Assembly: GCF_000620625.1 (NCBI RefSeq)
Contig: NZ_JIAW01000005.1
Coordinates: 124,001-188,000, forward strand
Origin: Mycobacterium sp. URHB0044
GTDB taxonomy: Bacteria > Actinomycetota > Actinomycetes > Mycobacteriales > Mycobacteriaceae
Length of the DNA stretch: 64,000 bases
Direction: 5' to 3'
The number at the start of each line of letters is the position of its first letter. Within the stretch, counting starts at the first letter, position 1. A program made the translations under genes and the position numbers. A model generated the notes under the pieces. It had not been told where the DNA came from. It worked only from the letters and a program-made list of their open reading frames with translations, and made no database searches. Positions 44,028 through 53,124 of the stretch are shown piece after piece.

Positions 44028-44729
44028 TCAGACCCTGCGGGGCAACTGCGCGGCAATGAGCGGAGCGATCTTGTCCGCCATGTACGCGTGGCCCGCGTCG
44101 TTGGGATGCACGCCGTCCCCCCCGATCAGATCCGGTCTTCCGACGAACCACCGCTCGGCGATCGGGTCGATCCACGTGGCCCCGGCCGCCCGGGCCTGGC
44201 CGTACAGCGCGTCGCGAATCTGCAGGACTGACCCTGGCACGTCGGCCGTCGGCCATGGCGGCCCGATCACGAGCAGTCTGGCCGACGGCGCGGTGCGACG
44301 GGCGAAGGCGAAGCAGTCATGCGCCGCCCCGGCGAACGCCTGCGGATCTACGTCCTGATCGTTGCGGGACCCGAAGAACACCACCAGCGAGTCGTCGGGG
44401 CGGACCACCCGGGGGGCCAGATCGCCGAAGACGCTGCCGTGATTGCCGCGAATGCCGTAGCCGGCGCCGCCCTCGGCGGCGACGTCGGGGTTGATCAGAA
44501 ACCCCTGCCCCGCCAGCACCTGCCAGGAGCGCGCGGTCCATCCGTTCGGTCCCCGGCCGCCCTCGTCACCGCCGGTGGTGTACGAATCCCCGATCACCGC
44601 GACGCGACTAAGCGGCTTGTCCCGGCTCGCCAAGTGCAGCTCGACGGGTGCCGCAGGCGCGCTGACCAGACCGATCAGCAGGGCGCACGAGACGACGAAC
44701 ATGGCCAGACGACCCACTGCTACCTCCAT
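44028..44729 (-). CDS. Exported SGNH/GDSL hydrolase
   Basis: 233 residues. Residues 1-~27 form a signal peptide. The four SGNH blocks are present: GDSY with the nucleophilic Ser, a Gly block (EGGAGYG), FGSRND with the Asn, and GDGVHPND with the catalytic Asp/His pair. It would remove or transfer acyl groups outside the membrane. The acyltransferase-3 gene lies 113 bases upstream on the same strand, a pairing commonly seen for surface O-acetylation. It converges with the phosphotransferase gene. Confidence 0.9.
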   Translation of the reverse strand: MEVAVGRLAMFVVSCALLIGLVSAPAAPVELHLASRDKPLSRVAVIGDSYTTGGDEGGRGPNGWTARSWQVLAGQGFLINPDVAAEGGAGYGIRGNHGSVFGDLAPRVVRPDDSLVVFFGSRNDQDVDPQAFAGAAHDCFAFARRTAPSARLLVIGPPWPTADVPGSVLQIRDALYGQARAAGATWIDPIAERWFVGRPDLIGGDGVHPNDAGHAYMADKIAPLIAAQLPRRV

Positions 44730-44842
44730 TGCCGACCGGCCACGTCAGCCTATTATGCCGGTTCCAACTCGGGCGCCGACGCGCCGGTGATTCAGCGCAC
44801 ACGTCGTGCGCCCCAACACCATTCACGCGCCAGGCCGGAGAA

Positions 44843-46078
44843 TCAACCCGCGCGGGCCGAAATCGCGGGTGATTCCGGCTCGGGTGCATCGTCGACCGAT
44901 TGCAGTTTGCCGGGCTCTTGCTGCGGCTCCGTCTCGGATCGAGCGGGGACTTCCCTGACGTCGACCATCCGGCGCATCCATCGGCGGGCAGGCTCCTCGA
45001 CGACGTGGTACAGCACGGCTGCGCCCAAGAACGCGATCGCGATCAGTCCGAGGACGGTGAGCTTGCCGACGGTGCCCTCCAGCGTCAGCTCGAACTGCTG
45101 CGCCGTCCAGTTCCACGTGGTGTGCACGAGCTCGTGCACCATGTAGAGACCGAACGAGATCTGCCCCAGATACACCGCTACCCGGGTGGAGAGCAGACGC
45201 GGCAGCGTCCCCGCGCCGATCGCCATCGAGATCACCAGCGGCACGAACAACACGTCGACGAGTCCGCTGGAGTCGCGCACCGTCGGCAGTGGATGCGCGG
45301 AGAATAGATAGAGAGCGCCCACCATGACGCCGATGAGCAGTATCGAGAGGTATCCGGCGGCCGCGCGGGTCCTATCGCTCGGATGCAGCTTGCGGACGGC
45401 GGCACAGGCCAGTGCGCCCGCGATGAACTGCATGATGATGCGAGGCAGCCAACTCCACGGCGTGTAGAGCTGGCCCGACGCCAACAGCAACAGCAGCGGT
45501 GGCAGCGACGCGGCGAACGCCAGCCACAGCAGGCTGCGGGCCCGCGTTGCCCGCGCGACCCGGAAGACCACCAGAATCAACAGCCCGAACATCAAGTAGG
45601 CCAGCCACTCGGCGCTGATCGACCAGGCGGGCCCATCCCAGCTCGACCCGTCGAAGAACGGCTGGTACCACAGCTGTACCAGCAGCAGTTGCCGCAGGTA
45701 GCTGGTCGCGTTGAGCGTTCCGACGTTCTCGGACGGCACGTGCCCGACGTTGAGGGTGAAGATGATCCAGAGCGCGGCGAGGTGCAGTGTGACCAGGTAC
45801 ACCGGCCACACTCGCGCGAGCCGTAGCCAGAGGAAGCGCAGCGTCGCCCGCGTCGACCAGGATCGGCCCATCTTGTCCATGTAGTTCCAGGTCAGCACGA
45901 AGCCGCTGAGGATGAAGAACAGGTCGACGCCCTGCGCTCCGCAGTCGAGGATCGGCGCGAGCGCCGAGGCGAAGTCGGGGGCGGCCTGCCAGATCAGCGG
46001 GCGGAAGTGAAACAGCACGACCCACAGTGCCGCGACGATGCGCAGACCGGTCAGGGCCTTGATCTCTCCGCTGCGCAC
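44843..46078 (-). CDS. Acyltransferase-3 family membrane protein (OafA-like)
   Basis: 411 residues with about ten transmembrane helices. The first helix carries LRIVAALWVVLFHFRP with the presumed catalytic His, and the end of TM2 region LFFILSGFVLTWNY has the conserved serine/arginine area. The family moves acyl groups from acyl-CoA across the membrane to surface glycans or lipids. With the SGNH hydrolase gene downstream it could modify an envelope glycan; the target is unknown. Confidence 0.92.
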   Translation of the reverse strand: MRSGEIKALTGLRIVAALWVVLFHFRPLIWQAAPDFASALAPILDCGAQGVDLFFILSGFVLTWNYMDKMGRSWSTRATLRFLWLRLARVWPVYLVTLHLAALWIIFTLNVGHVPSENVGTLNATSYLRQLLLVQLWYQPFFDGSSWDGPAWSISAEWLAYLMFGLLILVVFRVARATRARSLLWLAFAASLPPLLLLLASGQLYTPWSWLPRIIMQFIAGALACAAVRKLHPSDRTRAAAGYLSILLIGVMVGALYLFSAHPLPTVRDSSGLVDVLFVPLVISMAIGAGTLPRLLSTRVAVYLGQISFGLYMVHELVHTTWNWTAQQFELTLEGTVGKLTVLGLIAIAFLGAAVLYHVVEEPARRWMRRMVDVREVPARSETEPQQEPGKLQSVDDAPEPESPAISARAG

Positions 46079-46342
46079 AACACTCTCTTCGTATGAACTC
46101 TTACTGTTTCGTTCGCGCCGCTGCGTGGCCGTCCGGGCGGTCCGCTCTCAGCGGGTCGGGCATCCGGCAGCCTATGCAGACTAACAGCGCGTCTGGCGAG
46201 CCGGCGCGTTCGGAAACCCGTGTCGTTGGCGGCCGGACCGCCCACAGCCGGCTCGACGTGCGATGACGTGCGACGACGAATCTCCACGCAACCTCCATGG
46301 ATTCTTCATGTAATGGCACGTCGGCGCGACCATGCTGCAGTC

Positions 46343-47011
46343 ATGAAGAAGAACGGTTTTCGTGGTCCGCTGGTGACCCTCGCTGCGGTCGCAGCCCTTG
46401 GCGGCGGACTGTGGTGGATGAACGTCTCCCAGGAGACCGACGACGTGCAGGCGACGACGACTGCGCAATCAACTACGGCGCCGACCTCGATCGCCGCGCC
46501 CGCACCGCCGTCGCCGAGTACAACGCCTCCGATGGCGTTCCCGGCGAAGGCCGACTACGTCGGCAAAGTGCCGACGGCCGCAGGGGCGATCACGCTGGAG
46601 ATCGCGGTCAACGGTCCGAAGGCCGTCGCCTACGCCTGTGACGGCAACACCGTCGAGGTCTGGCTGAGGGGCAGCGCCACCGATGGCGCACTGTCGCTCG
46701 CCAGCAAGAACGCGTCGAGCCGACTCGAGGGCCGACTCCAGGGCGCGACGGTGGTCGGCACGCTGTGGATCGGCGACAAGAAGTGGGACTTCACCGCGGC
46801 GCCGGCCGAGCCGCCGGCTGGGCTGTACGTGTACGAGGACGCGGGAGTGCGCGACAGCTGGATCGTCGACGGCAGTGGAGGCGTCACCGGCGTGCGGCGG
46901 CGGGCCGACGGTGCGACGGAGCCCGCCCCCGCACTGTCGATCGACGGCACGACGGTTGTCGATGGCCGCAAGGTCACCGCGATCCGGGTGGAGGGTGACG
47001 ATGTCATCTGA
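46343..47011 (+). CDS. Hypothetical membrane-anchored exported protein
   Basis: 222 residues from the ATG at 46343; an ATG at 46313 would add ten. A single N-terminal membrane anchor (~8-26) is followed by a Thr/Ser/Pro-rich linker (~30-65) and a beta-rich domain (~75-222) without a recognised family. The stop overlaps the ATG of the DUF6529 gene by 11 bases, and a Rieske gene follows, so it probably belongs to a small envelope redox operon. Confidence 0.75.
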   Translation: MKKNGFRGPLVTLAAVAALGGGLWWMNVSQETDDVQATTTAQSTTAPTSIAAPAPPSPSTTPPMAFPAKADYVGKVPTAAGAITLEIAVNGPKAVAYACDGNTVEVWLRGSATDGALSLASKNASSRLEGRLQGATVVGTLWIGDKKWDFTAAPAEPPAGLYVYEDAGVRDSWIVDGSGGVTGVRRRADGATEPAPALSIDGTTVVDGRKVTAIRVEGDDVI

Positions 47012-47558
47012 CACGCGCACCAACACCACCGGCGGTGTCGCGGCGCTGGTCGCCGTGCTGATCGGCGCCGCGGTCGCCGTCGGTCTCGGCGCGTTCGGCA
47101 AAGTGCATGACCCCCAGTTCTTTTCGATCAACGTGGCGGGGTTTTCGAGCGGCCTGGCGGTGAAGGCCTGGCTGGCGACGCTGGCCGTGGTGTTGGCGCT
47201 GTTCCAGTTCGGGTCGGCCTTCGCGATGTACGGGCTACTCTCCCGCGGCAGCGTGCCGTCGTGGATCAGCACCGCGCACGTCTGGTCGGGCCGACTGGCG
47301 GTTCTCGCCAGCGTTCCCGTCGCGGTGCACTGCCTGTACGCGCTGGGTTTTCAATCCACCGACACCCGGGTGCTCTTCCATTCGTTGTTCGGCTGCTTCT
47401 TCTACGGTGCGTTCGTCACCAAGATGCTGCTGCTCACCAGGAAGGGTCTCGCGCCATGGGTGATTCCGATCGCCGGTGGCCTGGTCTTCTTCGGGCTCGT
47501 CTTCATCTGGCTGACGTCGGCGCTGTGGTTCTTCGAGACCAGCGGCGTCCATTTCTGA
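47001..47558 (+). CDS. DUF6529 family membrane protein, cytochrome b561-like
   Basis: 185 residues with about five transmembrane helices. His residues lie within helices (STAHVWSGRLA, VAVHCLYALG, VLFHSLFGC), an arrangement that could hold heme as in cytochrome b561-like proteins; this is inference. The gene overlaps its upstream neighbour by 11 bases and is followed by the Rieske lipoprotein gene 97 bases on. Electron transfer across or at the membrane is the likely theme. Confidence 0.82.
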   Translation: MSSDTRTNTTGGVAALVAVLIGAAVAVGLGAFGKVHDPQFFSINVAGFSSGLAVKAWLATLAVVLALFQFGSAFAMYGLLSRGSVPSWISTAHVWSGRLAVLASVPVAVHCLYALGFQSTDTRVLFHSLFGCFFYGAFVTKMLLLTRKGLAPWVIPIAGGLVFFGLVFIWLTSALWFFETSGVHF

Positions 47559-47655
47559 AACGGGCGTCACGCGCGTGATGCGCAGTCCACAATCCCACTA
47601 AGCCCGTTAAACCAACCCCCTTACAGCCCCCCAGCCCGAGCGAAGAGAGTCAGCC

Positions 47656-48108
47656 ATGCACCTCGACGAGATCAGCCAGCCCCGCCGAACCGTGATCGCG
47701 GGTGCGGGGCTGGGCCTGGCCGCCACCGCGCTCGCCGCGTGCAGCACCTACGGCAAGAAGCCCGAGGCGGCGCCATCCAGTTCGGCGCCTGCCGAATCAC
47801 CTGCGTCACCGGGCGCCCCCGCCCCCGCCCCCGCAGCCCTGACGAAGACCGCCGACGTTCCGGTCGGATCGGGAGTGATCGTCGACGACATCGTGGTGAC
47901 GCAACCGACCGCCGGCGTGTTCAAGGGCTTCTCCTCGGTGTGCCCGCACGCTGGGTGCAACGTATCGTCGGTGGAGAACGGCAACATCGTCTGCCCCTGC
48001 CACGGCAGCAGGTTCGACCTTGAGGGCGCCGTGGTCAAGGGCCCCGCCACGAAACCGCTGGAAGCGAAAGCCGTTGCCGTGCAAGGCGATTCCATCGTCG
48101 CCGGCTGA
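47656..48108 (+). CDS. Tat-exported Rieske [2Fe-2S] lipoprotein
   Basis: 150 residues. The signal has twin arginines (QPRRTVIAG) and ends in a lipobox LAAC with Cys29, so a cofactor-loaded lipoprotein exported by Tat is expected. After an Ala/Pro/Ser-rich linker, the Rieske boxes CPHAGC (Cys96, His98, Cys101) and CPCHGS (Cys113, Cys115, His116) are complete; Cys101 and Cys115 would form the disulfide. It would carry electrons on the outer face of the membrane, possibly with the DUF6529 protein. Confidence 0.93.
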   Translation: MHLDEISQPRRTVIAGAGLGLAATALAACSTYGKKPEAAPSSSAPAESPASPGAPAPAPAALTKTADVPVGSGVIVDDIVVTQPTAGVFKGFSSVCPHAGCNVSSVENGNIVCPCHGSRFDLEGAVVKGPATKPLEAKAVAVQGDSIVAG

Positions 48109-48171
48109 CGGCGTCCGCATCGGAGCGCTGCCGTCGTGGTGGCACGCCGACGCAGTGGAAGAATCGGTGCG

Positions 48172-48765
48172 ATGAGCACCCGCTGGCAGAACACCGAGGC
48201 GCCGAGGGGCGACGACTACGACGCCCGGTGGCGGTCGCTGGCGGCCAGCGGGCAGAGCGTGCACGGGGAGGCCGACCTCGTCGAGGCCATCCTCGGGGAA
48301 TCGGGCGGCACACGCGTCCTCGACGCGGGCTGCGGCACCGGCCGGGTGGCAATCGAATTGTCGGCACGCGGCTTCTCCGTCGTCGGCGTCGACGCCGACC
48401 CTGGGATGCTGACGACCGCCCGCGCCAAGAGCCCCGAACTGCCCTGGATCGACGCGGACCTCGCGGACCTGCCGGAGTCCGTCGGCGCCGGCTTCGACCT
48501 GGCGCTCCTGGCGGGCAACGTGATGATCTTCCTGCAACCCGGCACCGAGGCGGCCGTCGTGACCGCCATCGGCGAACGCCTCGTGCCGGGCGGGCTGCTG
48601 GTATCCGGCTTCTCGATTCGGCCGGATCGCTTGTCGCTGAAGCGGTATGACGAGTTGACGCAGCGCGTCGGCTTGGAACCCGTGGCCCGGTGGGCCACCT
48701 GGAACCGCGAACCGTTCACCGGAGGCGACTACGCCGTGTCGGTGCACCGCAGGCTCGAGCCGTGA
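48172..48765 (+). CDS. Class I SAM-dependent methyltransferase
   Basis: 197 residues from the ATG at 48172. Motif I VLDAGCGTGRVAIEL, motif II VVGVDADPGML and the VPGGLLVSGF strand define a Rossmann-fold methyltransferase. The substrate is unknown. The stop overlaps the GTG of the alkaline-phosphatase-superfamily gene (GTGA), so they are coupled. Confidence 0.9.
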   Translation: MSTRWQNTEAPRGDDYDARWRSLAASGQSVHGEADLVEAILGESGGTRVLDAGCGTGRVAIELSARGFSVVGVDADPGMLTTARAKSPELPWIDADLADLPESVGAGFDLALLAGNVMIFLQPGTEAAVVTAIGERLVPGGLLVSGFSIRPDRLSLKRYDELTQRVGLEPVARWATWNREPFTGGDYAVSVHRRLEP

Positions 48766-49898
48766 ACCTCCCGGCACCCGATCCGACCCTCCCGCACCTG
48801 AGCGACGTGGTGCCTGCAGTGCTCACCGCGCTGGGCGCCACCGGGTTCGAGAGCCGAATCAGCCTGCCGGACAACGTCGCCGGTGCGTGCGTCCTGTTGA
48901 TCGACGGGCTTGGCGCCGAACTCCTCGACGCCCACGCCGAGGATGCGCCCGTGCTGGCGGGGTTGCGCGGGCAGACGCTGAGCGTCGGTTTCCCGTCCAC
49001 CACCGCGGCCGGACTCGCCGCCGTCGGCACGGGCCACCGCTCAGGTGAGCACGGCATGGTCGGATACACCTTCCGGCTGCCCGGCGCCGGCGTCGTCAAC
49101 GCGCTGAGCTGGCGTCCGCATCCGTGGGGCGCCGACCTTCGCGACACGCAGGAGCCCGAGCGGGTGCAACCCATCCCCACCACGTTCGAGCGGGCGGCGG
49201 CGGCGGGAATGGCGGTGAGCGTCGTCAGTGACGCCAAGTTCACCGGCTCGGGGCTGACGCGGGCCGTGCTGCGGGGCGGCCGCTACATCGGTGTGCATGC
49301 GATCGGCGACCTGGCCGCCTCGGTTCGGACGGCCGTCGCCGCCGGCGGGTTCTGCTACGGCTACCACGCCGACCTCGACATGGTGGGCCACCTCTACGGC
49401 CCCGGTTCGGAGGCGTGGCGCATGCAGTTGCGGCAGGTCGACCGGCTCGTCGAGTCGGTGGTCGAGGGATTGCCGCCCGGCGGTCTGCTCGCGGTGGTGG
49501 CCGACCACGGCATGGTCGCGGTCAGTGCGGGCGACGCAGTGGACGTCGACACTCACCCCGAGCTCCTCGAGGGCGTCGCGGCGGTCGGTGGCGAGCCCCG
49601 CGCACGCCACGTCTATGTGGAGGACGGCGCGGCCGACGACGTCCTCGCCGCGTGGCGCGCGACGCTGGCCGACCGCGCCTGGGTGGTGCCACGGGACGAG
49701 GCGATCGCCGCGGGCTGGTTCGGCGCGCGGGTCGCCGACGGCATGCGCTCCCGCATCGGCGACGTGGTCGCGGCCGCACGCGGGAGGTCGGTCATCGTGC
49801 GCCGGACGGTGGAGCCGATCGAGTCGTCCCTCGTCGGGCACCACGGGTCGCTCACCACCGCCGAGCAGCGCGTCCCCTTACTGCTCGCGTACGGCTGA
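48762..49898 (+). CDS. Alkaline phosphatase superfamily phosphodiesterase/nucleotide pyrophosphatase
   Basis: 378 residues from the GTG overlapping the methyltransferase stop. The family's metal and nucleophile blocks are visible: LLIDGLGAELL (first Asp), GFPSTTAAGLAAVGTG with the Thr nucleophile area, YHADLDMVGHLYGP and VVADHGMVAV with the Asp/His ligands. Members cleave phosphodiesters or nucleotide pyrophosphates. No signal peptide is evident, so a cytosolic location is inferred. The natural substrate is unknown. Confidence 0.87.
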   Translation: MNLPAPDPTLPHLSDVVPAVLTALGATGFESRISLPDNVAGACVLLIDGLGAELLDAHAEDAPVLAGLRGQTLSVGFPSTTAAGLAAVGTGHRSGEHGMVGYTFRLPGAGVVNALSWRPHPWGADLRDTQEPERVQPIPTTFERAAAAGMAVSVVSDAKFTGSGLTRAVLRGGRYIGVHAIGDLAASVRTAVAAGGFCYGYHADLDMVGHLYGPGSEAWRMQLRQVDRLVESVVEGLPPGGLLAVVADHGMVAVSAGDAVDVDTHPELLEGVAAVGGEPRARHVYVEDGAADDVLAAWRATLADRAWVVPRDEAIAAGWFGARVADGMRSRIGDVVAAARGRSVIVRRTVEPIESSLVGHHGSLTTAEQRVPLLLAYG

Positions 49899-49924
49899 CC
49901 GCACCTCCGTTAACGTCAACGCCC

Positions 49925-50671
49925 GTGATCGTGCTGCTGCCGCCGTCGGAGACCAAGCGTGCCGGAGGTGACGGACCGCCACTGCGCATCGACGCGCTCG
50001 GCTCCCCCGAGCTCGGATCGTTGCGCGCGGACCTCGTCGACGAGTTGATCGCACTGTCCGGCGACCGCGCCGCCTGCCGGAAGGCGCTTGGCATCTCCGC
50101 GTCACAGGATGCCGAGATCGACCGCAACGCCGCGCTCCGCAGCGCCCCGACGCTGCCCGCGATCCATCGCTACACGGGGGTGCTCTACGACGCCCTCGAC
50201 ATCGAATCGCTGCGTGGCGCAGCGGCTTCGCGGGCCCATGCGCGTCTGGCGGTCGGTTCGGCGTTGTTCGGACTGCTGCGCGCCGACGACCCGATCCCCG
50301 CCTACCGGCTGTCGGCGACCTCGAAGATTCCCGGCCGACCGACCCTGGCCGCGCGGTGGCGACCGTTGCTCGAACCCGAGCTCGCCGCGCTGGCGCGCGA
50401 CGAGCTCCTCGTCGACCTGCGCTCCGGATCGTACGCAGCGCTGGGACGCGTCCCCGGCGCCGTGACGGTCGACGTCCTCGCCGAGCACGCCGACGGGCAC
50501 CGCACGGTGGTCAGTCACTTCAACAAGGCGCACAAGGGCAAGCTGGCACGGGTGCTGGCGGGTTCGCGATCCGAGCCGACCGACGCCGCCGGGGTGGCGG
50601 CAATCGCGCGCCGCGCCGGCCTGCGTGTCGAGCGCCGCGGCAACGACGTGACCGTGGTGGTGCCGGCTTAG
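49925..50671 (+). CDS. yaaA: Peroxide stress protein YaaA (DUF328)
   Basis: 248 residues from a GTG 26 bases after the preceding stop. VIVLLPPSETKR at the N-terminus, LPAIHRYTGVLYDAL, RLSATSKIPG and FNKAHKGKLARVL near the C-terminus are characteristic of the YaaA/DUF328 family, which binds DNA and lowers free iron under peroxide stress in E. coli. The mycobacterial role is inferred. Its 3' end overlaps the nitroreductase gene by 4 bases tail-to-tail. Confidence 0.9.
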   Translation: MIVLLPPSETKRAGGDGPPLRIDALGSPELGSLRADLVDELIALSGDRAACRKALGISASQDAEIDRNAALRSAPTLPAIHRYTGVLYDALDIESLRGAAASRAHARLAVGSALFGLLRADDPIPAYRLSATSKIPGRPTLAARWRPLLEPELAALARDELLVDLRSGSYAALGRVPGAVTVDVLAEHADGHRTVVSHFNKAHKGKLARVLAGSRSEPTDAAGVAAIARRAGLRVERRGNDVTVVVPA

Positions 50672-51333
50672 GCCGTTGGCGCCTGGCCCGTCATGTCGGG
50701 CGCAGGCTGGTCCCAATGGTCGGCGTTGACGGCGCCTTGCCATGGGCGGCGGCGCACCGGCCCGTGCCTGCCCTTCGGCCAACCCACCACGACGTGGCCG
50801 GCGAGCATCCAGTCGTCCGGCACGCCAACGGCCTTGCGCAGCAACGCCTCACCGCCGTACGAAGCCCAACTGGTCAGGCAGGCGCCCAGGCCCTGGGCAC
50901 GTGCGGCCAGCAGGAAGTTCTGCATCGCCGGGAAGATCGAGCCACCCAGCAGCTGGTCGGACGCCAGCCGCAGGCGCTGCTGAGCGAACAGGATCGAGGT
51001 GAATTCACCCGCCCGGTCGTGCAGCTCGTAGGTGGCGCGGTTGTCGCGGGCGCGGCGGGACTGGTCGTCGGCGGCGGGCCGGGTGAGGCTGTATGCCTCC
51101 TCGATCACCGTCAACGCCTGGGCCGCAGCCTCGGCGACCACGGCGCGCTGCTCGGGTGACCGCAGCACGACGAACCGCCAGGCCTGCGCATTCGCACCCG
51201 ACGGCGCCCAGGTCGCGGCCTCGAGGCAGCGCGCCAGCACGGCGGTATCGACCGGTTCGTCGCTGAACCGGCGAATCGTGCGGGCGGTCGACATCACCTC
51301 CCACACGTCGTCGCTCGACCCCCGCACGGTCAC
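50668..51333 (-). CDS. Nitroreductase family protein
   Basis: 221 residues from a GTG that overlaps the VOC gene stop (GTGA). ARTIRRFSDEPVD, ATWAPSGANAQAWRFVV and GLGACLTSWASYGGE are the FMN-binding blocks of the family. FMN-dependent reduction of nitro or quinone compounds, or a specialised role, is possible. It forms a two-gene operon with the VOC protein and converges with yaaA. Confidence 0.9.
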   Translation of the reverse strand: MTVRGSSDDVWEVMSTARTIRRFSDEPVDTAVLARCLEAATWAPSGANAQAWRFVVLRSPEQRAVVAEAAAQALTVIEEAYSLTRPAADDQSRRARDNRATYELHDRAGEFTSILFAQQRLRLASDQLLGGSIFPAMQNFLLAARAQGLGACLTSWASYGGEALLRKAVGVPDDWMLAGHVVVGWPKGRHGPVRRRPWQGAVNADHWDQPAPDMTGQAPTA

Positions 51334-51737
51334 AACGTCCCGAACAACTCGATCGAGTTACCGTCGGGATCGGCGATGAACATCCAGCCCATTCCCGGAA
51401 CCGGAGCGAATTCGGTTGGCGGCTCCACGATTTCGTAGCCGGCGGCCTCGATTTTGGCGGCAGCGTCACGCAGGTTCTGAATTCCGATCGTGAAGTAGCG
51501 TAGGCCTGCCTGTGCCCGACCTCCCCCTGGCGTCGGCGGCTGGGGCGGAGGCGTCGTGTAGGTGACGAGCTTGATGACGCTTGCGCCGAGGGTGTACCGC
51601 CGTTGCGAACCGTCGGCGAACTCGATCTCACCTTGCGGTTCCAGTCCGAGGAAGTCTTCGTAGAACGCGACCATCGCGTCCAGGTTCGTGGTCACCAGCC
51701 CGATCTCGACGGCGGGGGTCAACAGGTCCAGTTTCAT
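51330..51737 (-). CDS. VOC family protein
   Basis: 135 residues from the ATG at 51737 with GAGGTGA upstream. The two half-domains are visible (EIGLVTTNLDAMVAFYEDFL and RYFTIGIQNLRDAAAKIE, ending MFIADPDGNSIELFG with the Glu metal ligand). The substrate is unknown. It overlaps the nitroreductase start by 4 bases. Confidence 0.88.
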   Translation of the reverse strand: MKLDLLTPAVEIGLVTTNLDAMVAFYEDFLGLEPQGEIEFADGSQRRYTLGASVIKLVTYTTPPPQPPTPGGGRAQAGLRYFTIGIQNLRDAAAKIEAAGYEIVEPPTEFAPVPGMGWMFIADPDGNSIELFGTL

Positions 51738-51904
51738 CGTCACCTCGGGTTGGTTCGGCGTTCCGGCGGCAGCCTCGAGAGCACGCGCGCTGCGAGGTTG
51801 CTCACAATATGATGACCAGGCTCGCATTACGCCTCGCCACGCCCTGCCCCGACCCGGTGACCGACGCGGCCCGTTTGGCCGCATCGGACGCGGTCTGACA
51901 GACT

Positions 51905-52010
51905 GGTCGGTGAGGGGAGTATTCCTTCGTCGCGGCGTCGTCATCACGTTGTCCATCAATGGGCAGCCGGTTCCGCGGGCCGCATCCTGCGGCGGCAGAG
52001 ACCTCGGCCG
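51905..52010 (+). promoter_or_regulatory. Probable yybP-ykoY manganese riboswitch upstream of the TerC gene
   Basis: The leader carries both hallmark segments: GGGGAGTA at 51914-51921 and GCAGAGACCT at 51995-52004, as in this family. P1 can form from GAGG (51912-51915) with CCTC (52002-52005), extended by GGTC with GGCC (52006-52009). CCTC could otherwise pair with GAGG of the ribosome binding site (52024-52028), suggesting that manganese frees translation. The switch precedes a TerC/Alx gene, a usual partner. Confidence 0.75.
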
Positions 52011-52036
52011 TTTTTCGACGCCCGGAGGCCCTCTAA

Positions 52037-53038
52037 ATGCAGGTAACCCAACTCGAGTGGATCGTCACCCTTGGTGTGACGATCGCCGTGCTGCTGTTCG
52101 ACGTCGTGGTCATCGGCCGACGTCCGCACGAGCCCTCGAAACGCGAGCTCATCGGCGCGCTGTCGGTCTACATCGGACTCGCAGTCGCGTTCGGAGTGTG
52201 GGTCTGGTTCTTCCACGGCAGCCAGTTCGGGGTGGAGTTCTTCGCCGGCTGGCTCACCGAATACAGCTTGTCGGTCGACAACCTGTTCATCTTCCTGATC
52301 ATCATGGCCAGCTTCAAGGTGCCGAAGAAGTATCAGCAGCAGGCCCTACTGGTCGGCATCATCCTGGCGCTGATCTTCCGCGGCATCTTCATCGCGCTGG
52401 GCGCGGTGGCGATCAACCAGTTCTCCTGGGTGTTCTACGTCTTCGGCGCGTTCCTGGTGTACACCGCAGTCACACTCGTCCGCGACACCGACCACGACGA
52501 CGACGCCGAGAACTTCGTGGTGCGCTTCGCGCGCAACCACTTGAGCCTCACCGACAAGTGGGACGGGCTCAAGCTGTGGATCAGGGAGAACGGCAAGCGG
52601 CTGATGACGCCGATGTTCCTCGTCATCGTCGCGCTGGGCACCACCGATCTGCTCTTCGCACTGGATTCCATCCCCGCGATCTACGGCCTGACCCAAGAGC
52701 CCTACCTGGTGTTCACCGCGAACGTGTTCGCGCTGATGGGGTTGCGCCAGCTGTACTTCCTGTTGGGCGACATGCTCAAGCGGCTGGTCTACCTGTCGCA
52801 GGGCCTCGCCTTCATCCTGGCGTTCATCGGCGTGAAGCTCGTCCTGCACGCGCTGCACGAGAACGAGGTGCCGTTCATCAACGGCGGCGAGCCAGTGCAC
52901 GTGCCCGAGATTCCCACCCTGCTCAGCCTGGGGGTCATCGTCGTGACGCTGCTCATCACCACAGCCGCCAGCCTCTACAAGACGCGGCGCGACGACAAGA
53001 AGGCCGAGCCGACGCCTGCGCCCGCCGAGGCCGAGTAG
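52037..53038 (+). CDS. TerC family membrane protein (Alx-like)
   Basis: 333 residues with about nine transmembrane helices. EYSLSVDNLFIFLIIMASF and GTTDLLFALDSIPAIYG contain the paired Asp residues in DN and DSIPA that mark the TerC family. Alx/TerC proteins export manganese in other bacteria. The predicted yybP-ykoY riboswitch directly upstream supports a manganese role. GGAGG precedes the ATG. The C-terminal tail is charged and cytoplasmic. Confidence 0.93.
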   Translation: MQVTQLEWIVTLGVTIAVLLFDVVVIGRRPHEPSKRELIGALSVYIGLAVAFGVWVWFFHGSQFGVEFFAGWLTEYSLSVDNLFIFLIIMASFKVPKKYQQQALLVGIILALIFRGIFIALGAVAINQFSWVFYVFGAFLVYTAVTLVRDTDHDDDAENFVVRFARNHLSLTDKWDGLKLWIRENGKRLMTPMFLVIVALGTTDLLFALDSIPAIYGLTQEPYLVFTANVFALMGLRQLYFLLGDMLKRLVYLSQGLAFILAFIGVKLVLHALHENEVPFINGGEPVHVPEIPTLLSLGVIVVTLLITTAASLYKTRRDDKKAEPTPAPAEAE

Positions 53039-53124
53039 GGGAACCCTCCGAGACCGATGCGGATGGATCCGGTCGGTGCGATGGTTGCAGATCGTATCCA
53101 TCGAATCACCGGAGCGGAGCGGTC

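Noticed and set aside
51688..53124. Open frame running through the TerC gene into the PPOX gene
   Set aside because: It covers the riboswitch and TerC coding region in another frame; only the part from 53125 encodes the PPOX protein.
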